Source: Desulfocapsa sp. (GTDB lineage Bacteria; Desulfobacterota; Desulfobulbia; Desulfobulbales; Desulfocapsaceae). Taken from it: DNA of 64,000 bases. The notes under the pieces are model-generated. The model was not told the DNA's origin, made no database searches, and saw nothing but the letters and a program-made list of their open reading frames with translations. A program made the position numbers and the translations under genes. This document shows, one piece after another, positions 55,521-63,366 of this stretch (position 1 is the first letter of the stretch; each line of letters begins with the position of its first letter). The stretch spans positions 1 through 64,000 of the forward strand of contig JAQYVF010000011.1 in assembly GCA_030145625.1 (NCBI GenBank), in the 5' to 3' direction.

Positions 55521-56018
55521 ATGTTAACCACGCAGCAATATGGTATGGATGTTCAAAAGGCATTTGTAAAGAACAATGACATAGCCTCAATCCGATGCCC
55601 GAAATGTGACCTCGTCAAAGACATCGCTGTTGGCAAGTTTCGTGACACCAGACATACCCTCAAAACCAAATGCAGTTGCGGCAATATTTTCGTCATAGCC
55701 CTTGATTTTCGCAAACACTACCGAAAACCCACAAACCTAGACGGAATGTACACCCTCACCGGCCCTCCAACCAACGGTGGCGGTAGAATGCAGGTCATTA
55801 ATATCTCGCGTAGCGGTGTTGGATTTTCCATATCCGGTTACCATAATATCAATGTCGGCCAAAGGGCTTCCCTCAGGTTCACCCTGGACAACAAGAAGAA
55901 AACTGAACTCTGCAAAGAGGTCATTGTCAGATCCATCCGAGGTAACCATATCGGATGCGAATTCCTGGATAAAAATGAGATTGGCAAAGATCTCGGCTTT
56001 TACCTTCAGCCCTGCTGA
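55521..56018 (+). CDS. PilZ-domain protein with N-terminal zinc-ribbon-like Cys pairs
   Basis: A 165-residue cytoplasmic protein. Residues about 23-60 hold IRCPKCDLVKDI and TKCSCGNIF, a zinc-ribbon-like pair. The PilZ domain follows, with RKHYR (RXXXR) at the domain start and NISRSGVGF ((D/N)XSXXG), the two cyclic-di-GMP ligand motifs, then GCEFLD. It should bind c-di-GMP and pass the signal to a partner by contact. Its 3' end overlaps the convergent hflX by 13 bases. Confidence 0.85.
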   Translation: MLTTQQYGMDVQKAFVKNNDIASIRCPKCDLVKDIAVGKFRDTRHTLKTKCSCGNIFVIALDFRKHYRKPTNLDGMYTLTGPPTNGGGRMQVINISRSGVGFSISGYHNINVGQRASLRFTLDNKKKTELCKEVIVRSIRGNHIGCEFLDKNEIGKDLGFYLQPC

Positions 56019-57700
56019 TACTCCTGCTGTAAAATCTTCCCCATCATCATCTGCGCTTTTTCCAAAAACGGTGTCAACGTCTCCCGATCAAGCGCACTGA
56101 TCACAATTCCTTCCCGTTTCGCCTCAGCCAGCAGCATCTCACCATCCACCACCTTGTCTACCTTGTTAAAAAGTTTCAGACAGGGCACTGAACTCAAATC
56201 AAGTTCACGCAGTAAATCCTCCACCACCTGCACCTGCTCACGGAAACAGGGATTAGAAAGATCTATGACATGAACCAGAAGATCCGCCTCCTCCAGCTCT
56301 TCCAGGGTGGCAGAAAATGCCTGTAAGAGATCAGCTGGAAGGTGGCGGATAAAACCGACAGTGTCGGTGACCAGCACTTCCATATCCCGTGGAAAACGAA
56401 GGCGGCGACTGGTTGGATCAAGGGTGGCAAAGAGTTTGTCTTCAGCCACAATATCACTTTTGGTAAGTGTGTTAAGCAAGGTGGATTTTCCGGCATTGGT
56501 ATAGCCAACCAGAGAAAGAACAGGCAGCTCTTTTTTTCTGCGCCGCGATCTACGCCGGTACCGCTCACGGCTCACATTTTTCAACTCCCGACCCAGTCTC
56601 GCAAGGCGGTCATTAATACGACGCCTGTCAATCTCAAGTTTTGTCTCTCCAGGACCTCTGGCCCCAATGCCGCCGGTCAGACGCGAAAGAGCATCGTCTC
56701 GAGAAGAGAGTCTGGGCAGCATGTATTTCAACTGGGCCATCTCCACCTGCAGTTTTCCTTCCCGACTCAGAGCACGATGGGCAAATATATCGAGGATAAG
56801 CTGAGTGCGATCTATGACCCGCATCTCTGTATAATCGGTAATGGAACGAATCTGAGAAGGATTGAGCTCCTGATCAAAAATCAAGAGATTGGCATTCAGC
56901 TGCAGGGCCTGGATCATAATATCGGCAAGCTTCCCCTTCCCCAGGATAAAGCGGGGATTCACCTTGCGCCGCCGCTGCAGTACCGTTTCAAGGACCACAA
57001 CCTCATCGGAGCGAGCCAGTTCCACCAGTTCTGCCATAGACTCCTTGGCAGGAATCAGTGACTGGGTGGAAACACTGACCAGGATGGCCCGGTCTTCTCC
57101 ACTCTCCACCGCTGAAACATTGTCTTTGCGGGTGAACTCCCCTTCCAGAGCATGGATGAACTCTTCAAAAGAATCCTGCTGGTTTGCAGGATGGACAGGA
57201 GGAAGGTATGCCCAGCTTTTCCCATCGCGGGAATCTGGAAGCAGATGAACAGAATGGAGCTGTTCCGGAAGCCCTTCAGCAGTTACTTTTAAAACCGACA
57301 AAAGATCGAGGCGGAGGAAGAGAAGGTCCATCAGATCCTCGTCACTGATCTCCTCTCCGGCCAGGTGGGTATGAACTAGGCGCAGCCCTTTAAGGCGCCC
57401 GCGACTGCGAATGTGAGAAAGCGTGGGGATCATGATCCCCTTAAAATCTCCAACAATTACCGCTTCTACCTTTCCGGAGCGTTGGAGGAGGAGACCTATC
57501 TGCCGATTCAGCTCAAAGGAGAGTTGGCAGAGGGAACGAGCCATCTCGGGTCCGATCACCTGATCCCTGCTTCCTCGCTTCCCAGCCAGACGCTCCAGCA
57601 ACTTCAGCTGATTTTTTTTTAATCCACCCGTATTACCGCTGACAAGTGCTATGAGAGCACCTCCTGTACAATGTCTTCCAGAAAATGACACGCATGCCAT
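56006..57700 (-). CDS. hflX: Ribosome-associated GTPase HflX
   Basis: A GTPase that splits or rescues stalled ribosomes; 564 residues, longer than E. coli HflX (426) because of an N-terminal extension of about 200 residues (also seen in other long HflX proteins). HflX domain: LDLLSV leader, RKVNPRFILGKGKL, LNPSQIRSITDYTEMRVIDR and RLTGGIGARGPGETKLEIDRR. G domain: GYTNAGKSTLL (G1), DPTSRRL (G2), DTVGFIRHLP (G3) and NKVD (G4). It runs toward pilZ with overlapping 3' ends. Confidence 0.94.
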   Translation of the reverse strand: MACVSFSGRHCTGGALIALVSGNTGGLKKNQLKLLERLAGKRGSRDQVIGPEMARSLCQLSFELNRQIGLLLQRSGKVEAVIVGDFKGIMIPTLSHIRSRGRLKGLRLVHTHLAGEEISDEDLMDLLFLRLDLLSVLKVTAEGLPEQLHSVHLLPDSRDGKSWAYLPPVHPANQQDSFEEFIHALEGEFTRKDNVSAVESGEDRAILVSVSTQSLIPAKESMAELVELARSDEVVVLETVLQRRRKVNPRFILGKGKLADIMIQALQLNANLLIFDQELNPSQIRSITDYTEMRVIDRTQLILDIFAHRALSREGKLQVEMAQLKYMLPRLSSRDDALSRLTGGIGARGPGETKLEIDRRRINDRLARLGRELKNVSRERYRRRSRRRKKELPVLSLVGYTNAGKSTLLNTLTKSDIVAEDKLFATLDPTSRRLRFPRDMEVLVTDTVGFIRHLPADLLQAFSATLEELEEADLLVHVIDLSNPCFREQVQVVEDLLRELDLSSVPCLKLFNKVDKVVDGEMLLAEAKREGIVISALDRETLTPFLEKAQMMMGKILQQEYQQG

Positions 57701-57723
57701 ATTTATAAATATTCACAACTTAA

Positions 57724-57912
57724 GAGTACCTTGAAAAATTAGAATATTCGTTCAAAATCGAGGCATGGAAAAAACTTACCACAGGTGCCCTGCAAGAATC
57801 ACCCTAACTACGGGTACAAGTGCCCTTTTGGTGCATCTATCCGATATTCAATGGATAAAGTTTTCCTCACAACGAAGAATTTGGGCGAAAAGGCAATTCT
57901 GCAAAGGTGGCC
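57724..57912 (+). mobile_element. MITE-like element, copy 7 (long form)
   Basis: 189-bp long-form copy flanked by TTAA (57720-57723 and 57913-57916). The right duplication overlaps the TAA stop of the minus-strand aminotransferase. Confidence 0.87.
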
Positions 57913-59217
57913 TTAACTTGCCAGATACTGCGTCATAGATTCGGCCATGGTGGTGAAAACCTTGCGAAACACCTTTTCATCGCGTTCAAGCAAAGTCACC
58001 CTGAAGCCCTGGAGATCTGTGGCGAAAGAGGTCAAAGGAACCACGCAGATGCCGGTAGCACCGAGGAGATAGTAGACAAAGCGTTTGTCCACCGATGTCC
58101 CAGGAGCACTCACCAGCGATTCAACGAGTTTTTTCACCTCAACATTGTCAATGGGCAGAGTCTGATTGGAAGTAAGAGCTCCATCTTCAAAACAGACACT
58201 CATGTAAAAAGCCCCATTGGGGCGATTAACCAATACCCCTTTCACATCTTTGAGACAATCATGAGCAATATTGGAAAACTTCTCATACCGTGCAATTCGC
58301 TCTTCCAAGTACCCCTGGTATTTTGGATGCTGCACCACCTTGGGATAAACTGTCTGCGGCAGAGTAGTTGAACAAACCTCGACCATCTTGGAATTGAGGA
58401 TGGATTGAATATACTTGGCAAACATGGGGTCTTTATCCCCGTTATACACCTCAATCCATCCACAACGAGAACCGGGCCAGGGCATCTCTTTGGAAATACC
58501 GCGCATGGCAATGGCCGGCACATCGCCAATCACATCCGAAAGCGGTGATGTGGAGGTGCCGTTGTAGACAATATTGTGATAGACTTCATCGCAAATAATA
58601 AACAGATCATAACGCTTGGCAAGCTCAACAATAGCTTCCAAGATATAGGTGGGATAAACCGCTCCTGTTGGATTATCTGGGTTGATAATAAGGATACCGG
58701 CCACGGCAGGGTTATACTTAATGGACTTTTCCAAATCGTCCAGGTCCGGATACCAATGATGATTAGGGTCGAGGATGTATGTTAAGGGCTTGTCACCGGC
58801 ATGGGCTGCCTCAGCAGAAGAATGCGTGGTATAACTTGGAGTCGGCACCAGGACTCGGGCAGTCCGGCGCAGAAATCCGAAGATCTTGGAAATGGCATCT
58901 CCCAAGCCGTTAAAAAAGATAATGTCCTCGGGATCAATCTGTACCCCACCCCGCTTATTGGTCTCGGCTGTAATAAATTCACGGGTGGCCAGTACTCCCT
59001 TAGTGGGACAGTAACCATAGGTGGAATCCTGCATGACCGCATCTGAGACGATCTCTTTCATCCACAGAGGGATTTCCTCTCCCTTGGCAATGGGATCACC
59101 AATGTTTTCCCAGTTGGTGCTCAGCCCAAGTTTTTGTAATTTTAACCCGACATTGACGATATTACGAATCTCGTATGTCAATTCACCAGCACCAATATGG
59201 ACGATATCTGTCCTCAT
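57913..59217 (-). CDS. PLP-dependent aminotransferase, class I/II
   Basis: A 434-residue fold-type I aminotransferase. STYGYCPTKGVLATREF in the N-terminal part, LIINPDNPTGAVYP, FIICDEVYHNIVY with the PLP Asp and Tyr, and MRGISKEMPWPGSRCGWIEV with the Schiff-base Lys. Resembles AspC/alanine-type enzymes of anaerobes; the substrate cannot be fixed from motifs. Single-gene unit. A mobile element abuts its stop codon. Confidence 0.92.
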   Translation of the reverse strand: MRTDIVHIGAGELTYEIRNIVNVGLKLQKLGLSTNWENIGDPIAKGEEIPLWMKEIVSDAVMQDSTYGYCPTKGVLATREFITAETNKRGGVQIDPEDIIFFNGLGDAISKIFGFLRRTARVLVPTPSYTTHSSAEAAHAGDKPLTYILDPNHHWYPDLDDLEKSIKYNPAVAGILIINPDNPTGAVYPTYILEAIVELAKRYDLFIICDEVYHNIVYNGTSTSPLSDVIGDVPAIAMRGISKEMPWPGSRCGWIEVYNGDKDPMFAKYIQSILNSKMVEVCSTTLPQTVYPKVVQHPKYQGYLEERIARYEKFSNIAHDCLKDVKGVLVNRPNGAFYMSVCFEDGALTSNQTLPIDNVEVKKLVESLVSAPGTSVDKRFVYYLLGATGICVVPLTSFATDLQGFRVTLLERDEKVFRKVFTTMAESMTQYLAS

Positions 59218-59575
59218 TGAATCGCTCCCTCTACTAAAAAAGACGTTATTAAGTTAAGTTACAACTCCTGCCCAATAGAGCAGCAAGATGTTTAAAATCC
59301 TCTTTCGTGATAAAGACCGTAGACTCTTTCAACCTTCACCCTTCAATCCTCAAACTCCAGTCAATTACCACAGCCACCTGGCATAGTCAACCGATGCCAA
59401 CGACTGTCATCACATTGTCATAATTGGCTAACTCGCAAAAGAATGGAATAGGAATGACTAAGAAAAAAAGTTTATGTGCGAGACATACAAAGTTGAGAAA
59501 ATGCAACGTATCTAACGTACGTCGCAATAAATGATAATGCAACAACGAAGCAGAGAAAGCGTTTTTTCAGCGCCA
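59218..59575. other. Intergenic region upstream of aminotransferase
   Basis: 358 bases with no supported gene. An 8-base palindrome ACGTACGT-type motif occurs at about 59513-59523 (AACGTATCTAACGTACGTCG). The aminotransferase promoter should be here. No RNA or repeat recognised. Confidence 0.3.
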
Positions 59576-60934
59576 TCAATCATCTTCATATTTATGCAGT
59601 TTATTTTGCAAAGTTTTACGGGTGATACCCAGTCTCCTGGCAGCCTCGCTTTTGTTCCCTTTGGTTTCTTCCAGGGTCTTGAGAATCTGTTTTTTCTCAA
59701 CTTCCTCGAGAGAAATCGGCCGCACAGACTCTTCCATATCCTTCTGCCCCTGTTTTTGAATGGGAAGAGGCAGATTTTTTTCGGTGAGATGCTCTCCCCG
59801 CATGAGAATCACTCCCCGTTCTATGGCATTTTCCAGTTCCCGGACGTTCCCTGGCCAGCGATAGGAGGCAAGAAGTTTCATACATTTTTCCGTTACTCCT
59901 GTGACCACTCGCCTGTTTTTTTCGGAGAATTTACGAACAAAATGATTCACCAGAAGTGAGATATCCTCACCACGATCACGAAGAGGAGGCACGGCCACGG
60001 TCACAACATTCAATCGATAATACAGATCTTCACGAAAATTACCATCCCGAACCTCTTCTTCCAGGTCACGATTAGTGGCAGCAATAATTCTGGTATCAGT
60101 GCGAATGGTCTCTTCTCCACCCACGCGCTGCAATTCATGTTCCTGAAGGACTCGCAGCATCTTGACCTGCATGGCCTGACTGGTTTCCCCTATCTCATCC
60201 AGAAACAGAGTGCCGCCGGATGCCTGTACAAACTTCCCTTCCCGCTGCTTATCGGCCCCGGTAAAGGCCCCTTTTTCATGACCAAACAACTCAGACTCGA
60301 GAAGCCCTTCAGCCAGAGCCGCGCAATTGACCCGGATGAAAGGCCCGCCACTACGTTCGCTGTCTTTATGGAGTTCGGCAGCCACCAACTCCTTGCCGGT
60401 ACCGGACTCACCGGTGATGAGAACAGTTGCCTCGGTGGGAGCCACATAAGAAATCATCTCCAACAATTCCTGAATGGGAGGAGAATCCCCGATGATAGCA
60501 GAAGATGTGGAAACAGGCCTGACTTGTTTTCTTTCTCGCTTTTTCTCTTCCACCTGTTTCCGATCCACAGCCCGTTCCAGGGTCAGTCGCAAACGATCGA
60601 AATCCAGTGGTTTCGTCAAGTAATCATAGGCCCCATGCTTGATGGCCTCCACTGCCGCGTCCACAGAAGAGTAAGCAGTCATGATAATAACAGGCAGGGC
60701 AGGATGAGCAGCATGAATCCGGTTAAAGGCCTCCATCCCGTCCATCCTGGCCATACGCACGTCCATCAACACCGCATCATAGACAAACTTCTCAACAGCC
60801 TCCACAGCAGTACGGCCATCATCGGCCTCTACGCACTTCCAGCCCCACTCCTTAAACATGGAACAGAGCATATAGCGATGCACCTGCTCATCATCCACTA
60901 CCAGGATAGTTACCTGCCTATCTTCTCTCCTCAC
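59576..60934 (-). CDS. Sigma-54-dependent response regulator, NtrC family
   Basis: A 452-residue activator: receiver domain (residues 8-122, phospho-Asp in [13 protein letters not shown], switch Thr in VIIMTAYSS, Lys in DYLTKPLDF), AAA+ domain (Walker [11 protein letters not shown], sigma-54 contact GAFTGADK, Walker B LFLDEIGE) and a Fis-type helix-turn-helix at the end ([17 protein letters not shown]). GTG at 60934 has AGGAG 7 bases before it. No kinase is adjacent; the membrane kinase at 11126-12586 is one candidate partner. It starts 10 bases after a flavoprotein relic. Confidence 0.95.
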   Translation of the reverse strand: MRREDRQVTILVVDDEQVHRYMLCSMFKEWGWKCVEADDGRTAVEAVEKFVYDAVLMDVRMARMDGMEAFNRIHAAHPALPVIIMTAYSSVDAAVEAIKHGAYDYLTKPLDFDRLRLTLERAVDRKQVEEKKRERKQVRPVSTSSAIIGDSPPIQELLEMISYVAPTEATVLITGESGTGKELVAAELHKDSERSGGPFIRVNCAALAEGLLESELFGHEKGAFTGADKQREGKFVQASGGTLFLDEIGETSQAMQVKMLRVLQEHELQRVGGEETIRTDTRIIAATNRDLEEEVRDGNFREDLYYRLNVVTVAVPPLRDRGEDISLLVNHFVRKFSEKNRRVVTGVTEKCMKLLASYRWPGNVRELENAIERGVILMRGEHLTEKNLPLPIQKQGQKDMEESVRPISLEEVEKKQILKTLEETKGNKSEAARRLGITRKTLQNKLHKYEDD

Positions 60935-60944
60935 CGAACAACTC

Positions 60945-61094
60945 CTATCCCAACTTTTCCAAAGCCCATGCCATATTCTGTCCCAGGACCTTCATGGTAT
61001 TCATTCCCTCTTCATCGTTGGCGACTTCTTCCTTTTCCCGGCCGATAGTATTTCCATTTTTTCTGGCACTTCCGCAAAAGGCAACTCCTTTCAT
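60945..61094 (-). pseudogene. Deletion relic of a flavodoxin-family/iron-sulfur flavoprotein gene
   Basis: A 49-codon in-frame relic with an intact GGAGAGGAGAT ribosome site. It begins MKGVAFCGSARKNGNT, the FMN-phosphate loop of NADPH-dependent FMN reductase/iron-sulfur flavoproteins, and ends DEEGMNTMKVLGQNMAWAL, which looks like the C-terminal helix of the same family. The middle, normally over 120 residues and including the rest of the flavin site, is missing, so it cannot be a working flavoprotein. Homology of the two ends is judged by eye. Confidence 0.6.
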
Positions 61095-61440
61095 ATCTCT
61101 CCTCTCCACTTCCAGAGCATTTAATATTGGTTTGCAGAATAAACTGATAAAAAATCTAATTCCGGGATGTCTCAGTTAAGAAAACCTAAGCGGATACTCC
61201 TGTATATCTTTTTCTCATCCCTTTTATACTGCATCTCACCGATTTTTACCGGTAAAATTTCTCTCACCATCTATCCCGGCTGGTGATTTCTTTATTTCCT
61301 GTCGCTTTGCCCAATGGACATACTGCAATTGATCTTAATGGCATATTCATTCGCAACCAATACCATTATTGTGTCAATCCAGACAGCCACGTGAGACAGC
61401 AATACTCAGTTATCGGGAAAATTCGGACAAATGGGTACCA
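61095..61440. other. Non-coding stretch
   Basis: About 345 bases upstream of the flavoprotein relic, AT-rich, with no supported gene, RNA or repeat. Confidence 0.3.
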
Positions 61441-61800
61441 TCATTTTTTTAAAAAAACTATATAAGGACAGTGAACTATGATATTGCCAGCTTGGTTGCG
61501 TCTCTTAATTTTTAAGCTGCCTGTGCGGCAGTGCCCCCCACCAGACCAATAATCGTCAGTGGCAATAACTGTTTCATTCTTCACTCCTTTCACAAACCAC
61601 AACTTTTTAAAACATAGATAAAAATACCGAAAAAATGCCCAGAAAATTAGCAAAGAAGCAACGACTATAAACATACCCCAAAAACAGCTACCGAACTGGT
61701 TGCCGCTGTATTTTTGATCTCCGTAGTGAGGGCACACTTCCGCCCATACAGATAGTTCCTTACCGCAAATTTCAAAGGTTTCAAGTTTGCTTTGTTTCAT
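61441..61800 (-). CDS. Hypothetical membrane protein with degenerate zinc ribbon
   Basis: Possible 119-residue protein, not recognised beyond its layout. The start FEICGKELSVWAEVCPHYGDQ looks like the common CPXCGKEVS...A..CPHCG zinc ribbon, but with the first Cys replaced and the last Cys changed to Tyr, so metal binding is doubtful. One strong transmembrane helix follows (about residues 40-62). After about residue 76 the sequence looks non-coding and overlaps a 21-codon frame on the same strand. No ribosome site is seen at ATG 61800. Likely decaying or falsely extended. Confidence 0.35.
   Translation of the reverse strand: MKQSKLETFEICGKELSVWAEVCPHYGDQKYSGNQFGSCFWGMFIVVASLLIFWAFFRYFYLCFKKLWFVKGVKNETVIATDDYWSGGGHCRTGSLKIKRRNQAGNIIVHCPYIVFLKK
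61512..61577 (-). CDS. 21-residue signal-peptide-only reading frame
   Basis: MKQLLPLTIIGLVGGTAAQA plus one Ala, then TAA. It has a GGAG ribosome site 8 bases upstream and is a complete Sec-type signal peptide with an AQA-A cleavage site directly followed by the stop. It may be the start of a lost exported protein or a leader peptide. It overlaps the 3' part of the frame at 61441-61800. Confidence 0.35.
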   Translation of the reverse strand: MKQLLPLTIIGLVGGTAAQAA

Positions 61801-62130
61801 GTTAAGTGATCAGTAATTTTTTTTAATTTTCAACTTGACCTCCCTTCCACCCTAACACAACTAGGTGTTTATAGAGTGAGCACCGTCCCACTTTTCTTTA
61901 AAAACATATATCAGGAATCAATCCTGTTTCATATGGGTATAATTACCCATTTTTACATTATTTTTTGCACTTCCCCCTGACAATCCACCTTAAAAATGAT
62001 AAAATACCTATACGTTTTTTTAGTTCCTTTTAAGATATGGAAACTCTGCTCTATTTCCTTGACAATCAGGACAAAAAACATAAAATACGGAAAACGATTA
62101 TCATTACCAACCTATCAAAAGGAGGCTTCT
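61801..62130 (+). promoter_or_regulatory. Leader of the superoxide reductase gene with palindrome
   Basis: 330 bases. At 61933-61950 ATGGGTA-TAAT-TACCCAT is a perfect 7-bp inverted repeat, a candidate operator or hairpin, followed by a short T-run (TTTTTAC). The ribosome site AAAGGAGG lies 5 bases before ATG 62131. An in-frame extension upstream to 61996 is non-coding in appearance. Confidence 0.4.
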
Positions 62131-62538
62131 ATGGCAGACAGAAGAGATTTTATCAAAGGCAGTTTGGTTGCGGCTTCGGCCCTGGCAGTGGGATCTGTGA
62201 AAATTGCAAGTGCTCAGGTTGCACCCTATACCAATATTGTCTATACAGCCGACAACCTTGGAAAGTGGGAAAAGAAGGTAGGGAGTCATCTGCCATCCAT
62301 TACCGTTGAAGGAAACAAGGTGACGCTTTTCACCAAACATGGGATGGCAGAAAAGCATTTTATCGTCCGCCATACCCTTGTTCTTGCGGACGGTACAGTT
62401 GTTGGTGCCAAGACATTTACCGGTACCAGTGCTGAAGCCAGATCAAGCTATGAGCTGCCGACCGGGTATAAAGGACTCATTTACGGAACCAGCTTCTGCA
62501 ACCTCCATGATTTCTGGGTAAACGAACATACGGTTTAG
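62131..62538 (+). CDS. Tat-exported superoxide reductase (neelaredoxin/desulfoferrodoxin family)
   Basis: A 135-residue protein that should reduce superoxide to peroxide in the periplasm. Leader ADRRDFIKGSLVAASALAVG is a twin-arginine signal. The mature part carries the non-haem iron site (four His, one Cys): WEKKVGSHLPSI, KHGMAEKHFIVRH and the closing CNLHDFW. No N-terminal rubredoxin-like centre, so it is of the 1Fe type. The 1Fe SORs are usually cytoplasmic; export is less common. Monocistronic, with a hairpin after the stop. Confidence 0.9.
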   Translation: MADRRDFIKGSLVAASALAVGSVKIASAQVAPYTNIVYTADNLGKWEKKVGSHLPSITVEGNKVTLFTKHGMAEKHFIVRHTLVLADGTVVGAKTFTGTSAEARSSYELPTGYKGLIYGTSFCNLHDFWVNEHTV

Positions 62539-62563
62539 ATTGCAATCATCGCCCTCCCACATC

Positions 62564-62609
62564 CTCAAACTCCTTCCAATAACTTATCACTCCATGGAAG
62601 GGGTTTGAG
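62564..62609 (+). terminator. Hairpin terminator after superoxide reductase gene
   Basis: CTCAAACTCCTTCCA pairs with TGGAAGGGGTTTGAG (15 bp, one mismatch, 16-base loop), 25 bases after the stop. The following ATCTTTCTACTT is only moderately T-rich. Confidence 0.65.
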
Positions 62610-63366
62610 ATCTTTCTACTTCCTTTCCGACAAGTATATTTACACACCGTAGTACTTTTGATTGATAAAGTGTTTCCTATTCAGGAATCACTATCGGCCT
62701 CCGCCCTCCCCTCTCGCCCCCACTCATATCCTACTGATTTAACGTCTAAATCCAACGACAAAGCCAAATCGTTAATCAGCTGCACACGATGCATTATTTG
62801 TTTTGTCTCCTGTGCATAGCGGAAACTAAATTGACGCCTCTGCCATCCTCCCTCTTTCCAAGGGAGATTTCCAGACAGTAAAGCAAACAGAAGTAACCTA
62901 ACGAAATCTCATGATTTAAACCGTTTTTTCCACAACAGAAGTGCCGCACCACTCCTTTTTGAAACTGTTGGCAGTTAAATTGCATATTTTTGTATTTTTT
63001 CTGTGGGAGCGTGTTTATCTGTCAATTGAGGTGGCAGTGTATTTTGCTAGTTGAGCAGTGTCGGTGGATGTTCGCGGATGAATCTGCACCTACCTCCTAC
63101 CTCCTACCTGTATCAGGTAGCACTTATTGTTGAGTCGTTGCAAATAAACCGGTTTTGTATAATTCAAAAAACGGATATTACCGATGTTGCTGAAGCAACA
63201 GCCCGTAAAAGTAAATTCGCCGACTTCAAGCCAGTGATTATTTCCCAAATCCTCCTCACTACCACTCTTCATTAAAAATATGATACAATCAGGAAACATT
63301 CCCGCTCTTTTCGATAAAATTGATCTTCATAGCGAAGAGCAATTATCCGAGCCAGGAGGAGAGCCA
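62610..63366. other. Intergenic region with a REP half-unit
   Basis: About 750 bases. Contains a degenerate REP arm (TTCGCGGATGAATCTGC, near 63070) and a short tandem CCTACCT repeat (63089-63110). Short open frames on both strands have no family resemblance or ribosome site. The promoter of the GAF-GspE gene should lie near 63250-63350. Confidence 0.4.
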
